DNA of 64,000 nucleotides from Lachnospiraceae bacterium (GCA_902363675.1 CABJAV010000003.1:124001-188000); one strand, 5' to 3'; shown: positions 27,406-36,657, counted from the first letter of the stretch. Numbers and translations are program-made. The notes: generated from the sequence alone by a model not told the origin.

Positions 27406-27479
27406 CTGCGTATAAACTTCCTATAATAGAGCCAATATATAAATGAAGTGCAGGCATTTTTGTAGAGGGAGGGATTACT

Positions 27480-27692
27480 ATGCAGGCATTGTCAAAAGCT
27501 AAGAGTGGGGAAAGTTATACAATCAAATGGTTACTCGGATTACCGGAGGTCGTAGAATTTCTGCACCGTCATCATGTGGAAGAAGGCGGAAGCATCCGGA
27601 TTATTCAGAAGCTTCAGACCGGAATGATCGTAGGTGTGCAGGGCGAACGATTTGCTCTGGGCAATGAAATTGCGGATCGAATTCAGGTATAA
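27480..27692 (+). CDS. FeoA-domain protein
   Basis: A 70-residue SH3-like protein. The C-terminal half, GGSIRIIQKLQTGMIVGVQG followed by ERFALGNEIADRI, matches the FeoA fold that assists FeoB iron uptake. It stands alone: no feoB is nearby. A strong GAGGGAGGG site precedes the ATG and a terminator follows. Single FeoA proteins can also be small regulators or scaffolds, so a role in iron is likely but not shown. Confidence 0.75.
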   Translation: MQALSKAKSGESYTIKWLLGLPEVVEFLHRHHVEEGGSIRIIQKLQTGMIVGVQGERFALGNEIADRIQV

Positions 27693-27700
27693 AACAAAAG

Positions 27701-27742
27701 GGCATTGACTTTATCGAAATGATAGAGGCAATGCCTTTTTTT
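27701..27742 (+). terminator. terminator of the FeoA-domain gene
   Basis: GGCATTG (27701-27707) pairs with CAATGCC (27729-27735), followed by seven T residues. Confidence 0.85.
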
Positions 27743-27800
27743 GATGCGGCAAGAAGTCTGCGTACTGATGAGGGCGGGCACAACGGCAACCCATTTCCTT

Positions 27801-28643
27801 TTAAATATTTTTCAGCACATCCACTGCATCATCCAGATACGAATTCTCCATCTGGTAAAACTCGCCCGCATCTGCATGCTGCGCATATTCCGGATCAAGT
27901 GGCAACTTTCCAAGAACCTTAGTTCCAAGTCCTGCTGCAACTTCATCGATATGACTTTCTCCAAACAGCTTAATCTGCTTGCCACAATCCGGGCATTTCA
28001 GATAACTAAAATTCTCAACCACTCCAAGTACCGGTATATGCATCATATTGGCCATATTAAACGCCTTTTTGACAATCATCTGAACCAACTCCTGTGGAGA
28101 TGTCACAATGACGATTCCATCCACTGGAAGTGACTGGAATACCGTAAGCGGTACATCACCAGTTCCTGGTGGCATATCAACGAATAAATAGTCTACATCG
28201 CCCCAGACTGTCTCATTCCAGAACTGTTTTACTGCTCCGGCAATTACCGGGCCTCTCCATACAACCGGCGCTTCTTCATCTTCCATCAGAAGATTGATAG
28301 AAATGATCTTGATGCCTTCCTTTGTTTCGTAAGGATACATTCCTTTGTCATCACCGACCACCTGTCCATGTGCTCCAAACATCTTTGGAATGGATGGACC
28401 TGTGATATCCGCATCAAGGATTCCTACTTTATATCCGGCTTTTGCCATCTTGACTGCAAGAGACGCTGTCACAAATGACTTACCAACGCCTCCTTTTCCA
28501 CTGACAACTCCAATCACATGCTTGACATCCGAATAAGCATTCATCGCTTCTAACATGCTCTGCGGATTCTGTTTGCTTGCACATCCTTCACAACTTTCTT
28601 TTGAGCAGGTTGCTGCCCCACTACAACTTGCATTTTCTGGCAT
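27801..28643 (-). CDS. mrp: Mrp/NBP35-family P-loop ATPase (iron-sulfur cluster carrier)
   Basis: A 280-residue protein. The first 25 residues hold a cysteine group (C6, C12, C16, C19 in SCSGAATCSKESCEGC), then the deviant Walker A GKGGVGKSFVT and, further on, DMPPGTGD and the C-x2-C pair CPDCGK near 220. Family members carry 4Fe-4S clusters to target enzymes. The start at 28643 follows AGGAGG; the longer frame runs into the signal peptidase gene. It is 34 bp after lepB and probably the last gene of the sortase operon. Confidence 0.88.
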   Translation of the reverse strand: MPENASCSGAATCSKESCEGCASKQNPQSMLEAMNAYSDVKHVIGVVSGKGGVGKSFVTASLAVKMAKAGYKVGILDADITGPSIPKMFGAHGQVVGDDKGMYPYETKEGIKIISINLLMEDEEAPVVWRGPVIAGAVKQFWNETVWGDVDYLFVDMPPGTGDVPLTVFQSLPVDGIVIVTSPQELVQMIVKKAFNMANMMHIPVLGVVENFSYLKCPDCGKQIKLFGESHIDEVAAGLGTKVLGKLPLDPEYAQHADAGEFYQMENSYLDDAVDVLKNI

Positions 28644-28677
28644 GATTACACTGCCTCCTTTTCTATTTTGTCGTACA

Positions 28678-29319
28678 TTACTGATACAGGCTACCAAATC
28701 GTGAGAAAGGATAGTACGTAAAATACGCTTTTCCAATAATCTCATCTTTTGTTACATATGTATTCTCCCAGTATCTGGCATCATACGAATCATTTCGGTT
28801 ATCTCCTAAAACAAGATACGAATCTTCCGGCACCTCGAATGAAAATGGCCCGGTCGCACGCACCCAGTCTTCTTTGAGATAATCTTCTTCCAACGGTACG
28901 TCGGAATTATTTATGTAAATCTTGCCTTCCGTGATGGTAACTTTTTCACCTGGAAGTCCGATTACACGCTTCACATATTTCTGACTTTCATCATCCGGGA
29001 ATTTAAAGATGACAATATCACCTCTCTCCGGCTCTGAAAATTTGTATGCAAGACGAAATCCAAACAGATCATCTCCCGGCTCGATGGTATTTTCCATGGA
29101 ACCTGTCGGAACCGTTGCATTGATAATTACATAATTTTTTAAAACAAGTGCCAATACAAAAGCCGCCAAAAGTGTCATGCACCAGCTCAGGACTTCTTTC
29201 CATGCCGGACGTTTCTTTTTCTCCCTGGCATTTGATTGTGACACAGTAGTTTTCTGTGCCTCTTCCTTGCTTTCCTCCACATTTTCCTCGATTATACGCT
29301 CTTCCATCTTTTCCCTCAT
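28678..29319 (-). CDS. lepB: signal peptidase I
   Basis: A 213-residue protein with a charged, glutamate/lysine-rich cytoplasmic N-terminus of about 45 residues, one membrane segment (about 46-66) and an outer catalytic domain. The serine is in PTGSMENTI and the lysine in KYVKRVIGLPGE; GDNRNDSYDARYW is the box E signature. It removes signal peptides from exported proteins. The start overlaps the stop of the Hsp90-like gene (ATGA), so the two are translationally coupled. Confidence 0.93.
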   Translation of the reverse strand: MREKMEERIIEENVEESKEEAQKTTVSQSNAREKKKRPAWKEVLSWCMTLLAAFVLALVLKNYVIINATVPTGSMENTIEPGDDLFGFRLAYKFSEPERGDIVIFKFPDDESQKYVKRVIGLPGEKVTITEGKIYINNSDVPLEEDYLKEDWVRATGPFSFEVPEDSYLVLGDNRNDSYDARYWENTYVTKDEIIGKAYFTYYPFSRFGSLYQ

Positions 29320-31232
29320 CTTGTCTGCTCTCCTGGCTCAAACCACCAGTTAATAAAATCATCTCTGTGAAACTCCAATGCAATCAGTCCTAATTCTGCC
29401 CGATCCCGGTTATCTAACACGGATGAAATATATTCATTTAATGAAACCACAAAATCATCTTCCAGGCACCACATTGCCTGTACCGTTGCAATATTTTTAG
29501 CATCATTCCACTCGTCAATAAAACAGCCTCCAAAATCAACGATTTTGTCCCATCGCTTCTGTGTGTTTATGATGCGTTGCTTAATATTTTCCTTAATTAC
29601 AGCCATCATCCTGTGCACTTTTGGATGATACTGCACTGGTGCGAGCATTTTTGCAAGCATGTGGTCTTCATTGATTATAATATCCAGAATTCCACTCTGA
29701 TTATTCGTCACGTAACAGAATATTTCATCATAACCTAACTTCGGTGGTCGCAGATGATATGCATTCCGATATGCCACAACACTGCGTATCATATGGAAAT
29801 CTGCCACCATCTCATCATATATAATCCCCGGACAATCACCTATAATATATCTTTGGGCTTTCCGATATGGTGCCATCATCTGACAAAAAATATCTCTGTT
29901 CTTTTCAAAAACAATCAGCTTATTTTCCTTTAAAAACCGCCGAAAATCCATCTGATAATTTCGTCGGTAATAGTCAAACAATCCCTTGGTAATAAATGCG
30001 ATTCGAATTGCCTTCCCCTCAAAGCCGTGCACTATCGTTTCAATTGGCAGTTCCACTGTCTGACCTTTTAAGAATACATCAACTGTCACTGCTTTTGCAA
30101 GTAATTCCATCTCAGATTCGTATTCTGTTAAAACACTCTTCTGACCATCACTTAAATACAGATTCAGATTCAGAGGACTCTTATTAAAATACTTTACTAT
30201 CTTTTGACCGATTTTTTCCCGCAACTGTTGAAATTTGTCATCTCTTACCAGACCTGTGCGATTCATAGGAATCGTTAGAAACCTCTTTTTCAGATGAAGC
30301 CGACAGGACATATACTGCACCCATTCCGGCTTCAATCCATTGCATTCGTCACCCTCTGCCACCAGAAAGTTTTGCTGGTACAATTTCGATTCCACTTTCA
30401 TACGTTTATATTTACCATTGTACAGCCAGATAAATCCTTCCAGCTCCTCATCTGCAATGGGAATAGACACAATTCCTGCAATATCAGCAAGGGGGTTATC
30501 CAGAATTGGATTGGCACTTTTCAGAATCGTTTTCTTCTGGTCATACACAACTTCTATCGGAAATGGCGGATACATCAGATATCGAAGTACGGCATGCACC
30601 ATCCCCCGGTGTGTCAGGCGCATGGCATACTGAGGCTTTAACACCAACGTGATTTTTGTTCCCGATGTTTCCCGATTCGATGTGATGTATTCAATCTCTT
30701 CCGTACCCTCTAGCCACTTTGCAGTGACCGCTTCGATTGCCTGCTGATCTGCAATATTCCATGCAGTATTTACACACTTATCTTTCTTTGCTTCAATCAG
30801 CATGGCACGGGAGACCGCAAAACTGGACAACATTCCCATTCCAAACTGCGAAACCGGTTCATAATCCAACTGTTGCTTTTCAAATGATTCGCTCGTGTAA
30901 TAACTCTGTCCGACTTTTGAAACGTAACGCTCAATGTCCTGTCCATTCATCCCAATTCCATTATCTTCCACCGTCAGTCTCTGTGTCATGGAATTATACA
31001 CAATCGAAATCTTCGGCTGATATGGGGGACGCATGGAATTCATCATACGAGCCTCTTCCATCTCCAAAAACTCTGTGCCCCAGCTATACTCTAACGCAGC
31101 ACGGGTATTGCATGCATCAATGGCGTTTGCAAGCAGTTCCCTGATATACACATCCGGATTATCATAAAACTGTAATCCGGATACAGCATTCAAAATCAAA
31201 TTCGATTTCATTTCCACTTTGCATTGCATCAT
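29316..31232 (-). CDS. divergent Hsp90-like GHKL ATPase
   Basis: A 638-residue protein. The N-terminal ATPase domain is clearly of the Hsp90/GHKL type: YIRELLANAIDACNTR (N box), VEDNGIGMNG and SQFGMGMLSSF. The start MEMKSNLILNAVSGLQFY mirrors HtpG, but the middle and C-terminal parts differ and are cysteine- and tyrosine-rich, and no MEEVD-like tail is present. It overlaps the sortase gene upstream and the signal peptidase gene downstream by 4 bp each. This suggests a chaperone or switch protein linked to export or surface anchoring; that role is inferred from position only. Confidence 0.75.
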   Translation of the reverse strand: MMQCKVEMKSNLILNAVSGLQFYDNPDVYIRELLANAIDACNTRAALEYSWGTEFLEMEEARMMNSMRPPYQPKISIVYNSMTQRLTVEDNGIGMNGQDIERYVSKVGQSYYTSESFEKQQLDYEPVSQFGMGMLSSFAVSRAMLIEAKKDKCVNTAWNIADQQAIEAVTAKWLEGTEEIEYITSNRETSGTKITLVLKPQYAMRLTHRGMVHAVLRYLMYPPFPIEVVYDQKKTILKSANPILDNPLADIAGIVSIPIADEELEGFIWLYNGKYKRMKVESKLYQQNFLVAEGDECNGLKPEWVQYMSCRLHLKKRFLTIPMNRTGLVRDDKFQQLREKIGQKIVKYFNKSPLNLNLYLSDGQKSVLTEYESEMELLAKAVTVDVFLKGQTVELPIETIVHGFEGKAIRIAFITKGLFDYYRRNYQMDFRRFLKENKLIVFEKNRDIFCQMMAPYRKAQRYIIGDCPGIIYDEMVADFHMIRSVVAYRNAYHLRPPKLGYDEIFCYVTNNQSGILDIIINEDHMLAKMLAPVQYHPKVHRMMAVIKENIKQRIINTQKRWDKIVDFGGCFIDEWNDAKNIATVQAMWCLEDDFVVSLNEYISSVLDNRDRAELGLIALEFHRDDFINWWFEPGEQTR

Positions 31233-32125
31233 AAATCATCCTCATTGAGCAATACTGCCTGTACTAAATACCGATTTTTTGCCTTTCCACTGATACATGT
31301 AGAAAGGGTCAGAATATGGCTGTCTGCGGTAACTTCCACATCATTCCTCAGGTTTCCTGATGTGCCTTTTTCGATCTGATCCACATAATTTTGTCTGCCA
31401 TCCTGTGACTGAAAATCATAAGAATACAGGATATGCTCATTACCTGCTGTGTATGCAGCAAATATTTCATACACAAGTACACGGTCCCCTCTGTAAACAT
31501 ATACATACGGATCATTGACAAAAAAAGCTTTGTCTTCATAATAATGCAGTGTCTCGAACATTGTTTCGTTACGCATATTATGACCATACATAATGGTATT
31601 AAAATCAGAAAAATCTTTATTATTTTCTTTTTCTGTATAGATACATCCAGGATAGCCCCTGGTTCCATTCATATTGTAATTCAAGTAATAAGTATTGTCC
31701 GTTGGATGCTGTAACACCGGATAATCTACTTTGGTTCCCGGTATATAAATCCATGCATAAATATCTGGATTTACCTTTGCCAGTTCGTTCCAGTCCAATT
31801 GTTTCTGCGGAATATTGATTCCCGCAACCGCGCTGTCCTCCTGCTCCTGACTGTCCTGTGATTCCTCTTCCATCTTCTCAGTATTGGCATTCTGCCGGTC
31901 ATCTGCAGAAGTAATTGCATTGTCGCTGTCCTGATTCTGCAGACGGTTCACACTTTCTGCAAGATCTTCATACTGTTTTTCTGCATTTCGTTCCACAATC
32001 CAGTTCCGAAGCATAATTCCAATAATCACAAGTAAAATTGCCGCAAGTAAAACAGTAAACAGTTTATAGATATTAAATTGTTTTTTTTCTTTTTTCTGTA
32101 TTGTTTTTTCGTTCTTTTTCATCAT
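31229..32125 (-). CDS. srtB: class B sortase
   Basis: A 298-residue protein with one N-terminal membrane anchor (about 20-44), an acidic linker and a sortase domain. The catalytic set is H in MYGHNMRN, C in LSTCISG and R in AKNRYLVQ. The early SrtB features WIYIPGTKVDYPVLQ are present. It should join surface proteins to the cell wall. The gene just upstream encodes a protein ending in an SPKTG sorting signal, which is the obvious substrate; C. difficile SrtB is known to use (S/P)PxTG motifs. Confidence 0.9.
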   Translation of the reverse strand: MMKKNEKTIQKKEKKQFNIYKLFTVLLAAILLVIIGIMLRNWIVERNAEKQYEDLAESVNRLQNQDSDNAITSADDRQNANTEKMEEESQDSQEQEDSAVAGINIPQKQLDWNELAKVNPDIYAWIYIPGTKVDYPVLQHPTDNTYYLNYNMNGTRGYPGCIYTEKENNKDFSDFNTIMYGHNMRNETMFETLHYYEDKAFFVNDPYVYVYRGDRVLVYEIFAAYTAGNEHILYSYDFQSQDGRQNYVDQIEKGTSGNLRNDVEVTADSHILTLSTCISGKAKNRYLVQAVLLNEDDL

Positions 32126-32141
32126 ATACTTCTCACATTTT

Positions 32142-32176
32142 ACAAAGGCGGTAGATTCCTTTCCACCGCCTTTTGT
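32142..32176 (-). other. intercistronic stem-loop between the surface protein and sortase genes
   Basis: ACAAAGGCGGT (32142-32152) pairs with ACCGCC plus TTTTGT (32165-32176). On the minus strand only GTAAAATG follows, so termination would be partial. This fits high production of the substrate and low production of the sortase. Confidence 0.6.
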
Positions 32177-32236
32177 ATTTATTCTCCTCTCATGGAGAAT
32201 CCGTTTATAGATCCTACATACTTGTGTATCCAGTGA

Positions 32237-33163
32237 TTAATTTTTAGCAGCTTTTCTGCCGCACACGATGATTCCTGCGACAACTGCTACCGCAAGAATT
32301 GGTAATGCAGGCACAGAAGCTCCTGTCTTTGGGGATGTCATACCAACTGCCGCCACTGCACCATTGGTACTTCCTCCATTTGTTCCTGTTGTGTAAGAAC
32401 TCGTTTTTCCATCAGAATATCCATCATTATAACCTTCGTCGTAACTGCCATCATCATCACTATCCGGGTAATTTACCGTAACATTCTGCTTTGCATTAAC
32501 CGGATTGTTCTGATTATTTGTCTGACTGTTATTGTTCGTCTGCGAATTATTATTATTCGGGTTGAACGTCTGTGAATTATTCTGTGAGTCTCCTGTCGTA
32601 TTATGACTATTGTTGTTTGTCTCAGAATTGTTTGTATTATTTTCTGTCTGATTCTTTGTTGGATCACTGACCGGTACATTTACATTCGAAGGATAACGAA
32701 CGATTACAACCGGAGAAAATGAATACAATGTTACCGAAACCTGACCATTCGAAATGCTGGTTGGTTTCAAAGTCTCCCACTCACCTGATGATAACTGATG
32801 GAGTACATATACTTTATCTGTATATTTCACTCCAGGTACACTAAAAGTCAGGCGAATACCTTTCGATGTATTTACATTTTTGCCTACCGATAAATCTGTC
32901 ATACCAAGAACCTCAGCATCCTTACTTGCCTGCTTTGCAGCAGAATTTGCCCTGGTTATCTGATCTGTGGTCGGTTTTGTACGTGTAACAGATACAATGT
33001 TATTATTGGAATTGTATGCTGATACATCTGAGACATTGCTGTCCCACTGTTTTGCCAGTTCCGCTAATGCGGTCTGGTTATTTGGCGATGGAAATGCAAA
33101 TACGGTAGTTCCCATAGAGAGTACCAGTAACATTGCAAGCATACTCGCAACAACTTTCTTCAT
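32237..33163 (-). CDS. secreted surface protein with SPKTG sorting signal
   Basis: A 308-residue protein: signal peptide (1-24, ending VFAF), a folded domain (about 30-165, with a beta-rich segment KGIRLTFSVPGVKYTDKVYV), a long asparagine/serine/threonine-rich linker (about 170-225), an acidic DSDDDGSYDEGYNDGYSDG stretch, and a C-terminal sorting signal of SPKTG, hydrophobic helix and basic tail. The start at 33163 follows AGGAGGTTG. It is the likely client of the sortase encoded next. The ligand or role of the folded domain is not recognised; low-complexity linkers like this span the cell wall. Confidence 0.85.
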   Translation of the reverse strand: MKKVVASMLAMLLVLSMGTTVFAFPSPNNQTALAELAKQWDSNVSDVSAYNSNNNIVSVTRTKPTTDQITRANSAAKQASKDAEVLGMTDLSVGKNVNTSKGIRLTFSVPGVKYTDKVYVLHQLSSGEWETLKPTSISNGQVSVTLYSFSPVVIVRYPSNVNVPVSDPTKNQTENNTNNSETNNNSHNTTGDSQNNSQTFNPNNNNSQTNNNSQTNNQNNPVNAKQNVTVNYPDSDDDGSYDEGYNDGYSDGKTSSYTTGTNGGSTNGAVAAVGMTSPKTGASVPALPILAVAVVAGIIVCGRKAAKN

Positions 33164-33208
33164 CTGTATCAACCTCCTTTCCTCAAAAGTATAGTATGTA
33201 GTATCTAT

Positions 33209-33230
33209 ATCAAGTGCGCGCGCACTGGAT
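33209..33230. promoter_or_regulatory. GC-rich palindrome upstream of the surface protein gene
   Basis: AGTGCGCGCGCACT (33213-33226) is a perfect 14-bp palindrome, extended to 22 bp with one mismatch. It lies about 50 bp before the ATG and close to likely promoter elements (TTGATA and TATACT on the minus strand). It stands out from its AT-rich surroundings and looks like an operator. Confidence 0.5.
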
Positions 33231-33256
33231 ACCAAAATTATATGGTTTCAAAATAT

Positions 33257-34330
33257 TTACGAAACCGGAGTATAAAAAACGCTCATGATCATATCCTGCA
33301 TGGCATCTTCATCCACATGATACTCTTCGTACTCGTCACCCTGAACGGTTTTTCCCGGTACGGTATACATATCATCATCATTAAAATCATAACTCATAAG
33401 TTCATTGATCAAACTGGAAAAATCCACACTCGTAACCAGATAATCTTCAATCGAGTTGTATACACCCATAACGATAGAAGGATCATCTGCTGTCAAGGCC
33501 TTTAACCGGTCCATATAAGCAACGATGTACTGCTCCTCACGGCGCAGACGATCGGAAGCGCTGTCATATTTTCGAACATCTCTGCCTCTAAGATAATAAT
33601 AGGCTTCCTGTCCGTTCAGGGTCACCTTATCCCCCTTATGCAGCTTCACATTGTAATCCGGATAGGAAATATTTTGTAAAACCTTTACTTTCACACCACC
33701 TACCGCATCATTCATCGTAGGAATTGCGCCCATGTTCATTGCAAGATAGCCACTGATTGGAATATTTCCAAACAAATCAGCCACTGCATCTACACTGCGC
33801 TGACAACTGATACGCTTGGCATCTCCAAATGCATGCTGCAGACAGATCTGTCCCTGAATGGTTCCCATACTATATCCTTCTTGGTCACACAGCTTGATAT
33901 CCGTCATCGTATTACGATTGATAGAAATCACCTGTAATTTCTGGTTCAAAGAATCCACAACCAAAAGAAACATCGCATCGGACTGTCCACCATTGGTATA
34001 ATCCGACGCCGTCGCAACCGGATCATCGTTATCAATTCCCATCATGAGAAAAACCCGGAGATTAGAATTGTAACGGTAATCCTTTCCCTTGTAAGTGACT
34101 GTTCCCTCCTGCCACTTTTCCGGTTTCTCTGTCGATTGTGTAACCGTTCCAGCCACCTTCGCCGGTTCCTGTACATCCGAAGCCCCATTCTCATTGGTAT
34201 CATAACCACCATTCTGCGCTTTGGTCTGCACCCCTACAACAATGATCAGAACAAGTATAACTGCCATGGCACCAGACAAAAAATACAATACATTATGCAG
34301 TTTTTCTGATGACTCATGAAATCTTTTCAT
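33257..34330 (-). CDS. LytR-CpsA-Psr (LCP) family protein
   Basis: A 357-residue membrane-anchored enzyme with one N-terminal segment (about 14-34) and an LCP domain (about 88-290: MGIDNDD, SINRNTMTDI, YLRGRDVRKYDSASDRLRR). LCP proteins attach polyprenyl-linked polymers such as capsule or teichoic acid to peptidoglycan. It overlaps the kinase gene by 4 bp, so it belongs to the capsule-regulation module. Confidence 0.9.
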   Translation of the reverse strand: MKRFHESSEKLHNVLYFLSGAMAVILVLIIVVGVQTKAQNGGYDTNENGASDVQEPAKVAGTVTQSTEKPEKWQEGTVTYKGKDYRYNSNLRVFLMMGIDNDDPVATASDYTNGGQSDAMFLLVVDSLNQKLQVISINRNTMTDIKLCDQEGYSMGTIQGQICLQHAFGDAKRISCQRSVDAVADLFGNIPISGYLAMNMGAIPTMNDAVGGVKVKVLQNISYPDYNVKLHKGDKVTLNGQEAYYYLRGRDVRKYDSASDRLRREEQYIVAYMDRLKALTADDPSIVMGVYNSIEDYLVTSVDFSSLINELMSYDFNDDDMYTVPGKTVQGDEYEEYHVDEDAMQDMIMSVFYTPVS

Positions 34331-35061
34331 TCTTTCGTTTTCTCTTCCTTCTTGCCATAGTAACTTCCATAGTAACCACCATAGTAGCCGCCATAATAGC
34401 CACCTTCGTAGCTGCTCTTCTTCATCTTAACTTTATTCAAAACAGCTCCAAGAATCCGGACACCGGACACCTCCAGCTGCTTCTTGACATTCTGTATCAG
34501 GCGGCTGCTTGCCATCCCCTGGGAGATAACAAGAATCGCTCCATCACAGTGTTTTGCAATCACTGCTGCATCAATTGCAGCTCCGATCGGAGCACAATCC
34601 AAAAGAACGTAATTAAAATGTTCTTTTGCAAATTTCAACAATTCAATAAAATAATTCTTCTCTAAAATTTCTGTTGGATTCGGAACCGAAGGTCCTGCAA
34701 AAATCATAAATAACCCCGGGACTTCCGTTCCATACAGAACATCCTCCAACCGCTTCTGACCCGACAAAAAATGGGAAAGTCCATAAATTTCGCCACCATC
34801 ACTGGCTGTCGCACGCAGACGTCCCACATATACCGACTTACGCATATCCGTATCGATCAAAAGAACGCGCTTTCCTGATTCTGTCAAAGAACGTGCCAGA
34901 TCCATGGTTACTGTACTTTTTCCCTCATTTGGCAAAGCAGAAGTTACCACGATTGTCTGAATATCGTCACCACAAAACTGTATGTTTGTCTTTAACGCAC
35001 GCAATGATTCTTTCATTGCATATTTTTGTTCTTTTAACCTGCCAAACTTAACTATCTTCAT
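34327..35061 (-). CDS. BY-kinase, CpsD/CapB type
   Basis: A 244-residue P-loop tyrosine kinase. Walker A is NEGKSTVTM, Walker A' is VLLIDTDMRKS and Walker B is YVLLDCAPIG. The C-terminus is a cluster of eight tyrosines in glycine-tyrosine repeats (GGYYGGYYGGYYGSYYG), the autophosphorylation tail. It needs the membrane activator encoded just upstream (4-bp overlap) and is reversed by the CpsB-like phosphatase. Together they control polysaccharide chain length and export. Confidence 0.92.
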   Translation of the reverse strand: MKIVKFGRLKEQKYAMKESLRALKTNIQFCGDDIQTIVVTSALPNEGKSTVTMDLARSLTESGKRVLLIDTDMRKSVYVGRLRATASDGGEIYGLSHFLSGQKRLEDVLYGTEVPGLFMIFAGPSVPNPTEILEKNYFIELLKFAKEHFNYVLLDCAPIGAAIDAAVIAKHCDGAILVISQGMASSRLIQNVKKQLEVSGVRILGAVLNKVKMKKSSYEGGYYGGYYGGYYGSYYGKKEEKTKE

Positions 35062-35834
35062 GATTTATCTCCTGCCCGCTTTTTGGATTTCTTTCTTGCT
35101 TTGGAAAAGCCTTTTTTGCTTCCACTGCAATTCTCACCATCATCCTCTGCTTCCTCAAGCGGCAATGTTCCCAATACGTTTAATCCAAGCTTCTTTTCCA
35201 CATCTTCGGCGGTTATAATCGTATCATTGAACAGATAAGAAATCACTATAATAGCCATGGCAAGAAATGCGCCGAGTACAGCTCCAATCAGCGTATTTTT
35301 AATGATATTCGGACTGACCGGTTCTCCATCTGCATAACCCTTTTGAATGATCATCGGTGCATCCTGTACCATCTTGGCCGCAATAAATGTAGATCCTACA
35401 TCTGCAATCTCATCTGCAATTTTCTTTGCCATCGCAGGATTTTCATCCCGAACTGTAATCTCAAGGATTCGTGAATTGGCCGGATTATTTAATGTTACCT
35501 TATCTTTTAATGAACGATACGTCTCATTCAGACTCAGGTTAACAATTACCTGTTCAAGCACCGGTCGTCCCTCTACAACAACCATATAGTCATTTGTAAG
35601 GCTGGTTCCTGTCTGAATGTCCGCAAGACTGGTAATTGATGTACTCTTGGAAAGTACATAAAGCTGCGATGTCGATTCATACTGTGGCACGATCATATAG
35701 TGACTGATTCCAAAAGCAATGCCACCACCAAGAACCGTCACAACAAGAATCAACAGCCACTGTGACAAAAGTACTGCCAGCAGTTCCCGCAGATCAATTT
35801 CTATTTCATCATCAAATTCCTGTGTTTTTTCCAT
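35058..35834 (-). CDS. Wzz/CpsC-type chain-length regulator and kinase activator
   Basis: A 258-residue protein with two membrane segments (about 26-46 and 183-205) flanking an outer domain, as in CpsC/YveK. The cytoplasmic tail (about 206-258) is basic and would contact the BY-kinase. The outer part contains ISHYMIVPQYESTSQLYV, typical of Wzz proteins. It is 73 bp after the phosphatase gene. Confidence 0.9.
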   Translation of the reverse strand: MEKTQEFDDEIEIDLRELLAVLLSQWLLILVVTVLGGGIAFGISHYMIVPQYESTSQLYVLSKSTSITSLADIQTGTSLTNDYMVVVEGRPVLEQVIVNLSLNETYRSLKDKVTLNNPANSRILEITVRDENPAMAKKIADEIADVGSTFIAAKMVQDAPMIIQKGYADGEPVSPNIIKNTLIGAVLGAFLAMAIIVISYLFNDTIITAEDVEKKLGLNVLGTLPLEEAEDDGENCSGSKKGFSKARKKSKKRAGDKS

Positions 35835-35907
35835 GTATATCTCCGTCTGTAAAAATCTAGAACTATTATACTATATCGGCATCTTTTTCGCAATTCTAAA
35901 GGGAGTT

Positions 35908-36612
35908 CTAAGATTCAAACAAACGTTTTTCCAAAGCATCTGTCCGATTGAGATATTCCTGTCCCAGTTTTTCTGCAATCACTGCTCTTCCCAATGCAAG
36001 ATTCGGCTTGCGGCCGTCTAAATTATGACAGTCACTTCCAAGGAGAACTTCCCCCTGCTGTTTTAATAATTTCAGGCATTTTCTGCGTTTTTTCCAATTA
36101 AGGAAAGGTCCGGCATTCATCTGCCGATAAATTGGAAGATCCATAATTTCATCCCACACTTCTTTCCTTTTCTGAAAATCATAAAAGCGCTCAATATGTG
36201 CCAGTACGACCTTCATGTTCGGACGATTTACCAATGCCCGGACATTATCAAGCATATCACTTGTCCACTGGGTAAACGGCATCTCAAGCAGTAAAATTCC
36301 TGTTCCCTGAATGCACAGTTCCGGTATCATAGATGCCTGCCCGATTCCCGAAAAATAATATACCTCTGCGCCCAGGTACATTTTTGGCAATTCAACGTTG
36401 TTCTTTTCTGCTTCTTCCTGTAATCTCTCATAACTGTGCGCTCTTCGTTTCAAAAAGCGTTCCACAGAATCTTCATCTGCATAAAAATGCGGGGTAGCCA
36501 CAATCGTATGAACTCCCTGCTTTTTCTCCTCTTCGATCATCGCAAGCGACATCTGTGTATTTTTACTGCCATCATCAATCCCCGGCAGTATATGTGAATG
36601 AAAATCAATCAT
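35908..36612 (-). CDS. tyrosine-protein phosphatase, CpsB/CapC PHP type
   Basis: A 234-residue metal-dependent phosphatase of the PHP group. Metal ligands are visible in MIDFHSHILPGIDDG at the N-terminus, VATPHFYADE and LLGSDCHNL. It removes phosphate from the tyrosine cluster of the BY-kinase. The start at 36612 was chosen because GGAGG precedes it and family members begin with MIDFHSH. It is the first gene of the phosphatase-activator-kinase-LCP set. No glycosyltransferase, flippase or polymerase genes follow in the window. Confidence 0.92.
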   Translation of the reverse strand: MIDFHSHILPGIDDGSKNTQMSLAMIEEEKKQGVHTIVATPHFYADEDSVERFLKRRAHSYERLQEEAEKNNVELPKMYLGAEVYYFSGIGQASMIPELCIQGTGILLLEMPFTQWTSDMLDNVRALVNRPNMKVVLAHIERFYDFQKRKEVWDEIMDLPIYRQMNAGPFLNWKKRRKCLKLLKQQGEVLLGSDCHNLDGRKPNLALGRAVIAEKLGQEYLNRTDALEKRLFES

Positions 36613-36657
36613 TTTCTGTTTTCCTCCGTATTTGACCAACATCACTATTATAACAAA

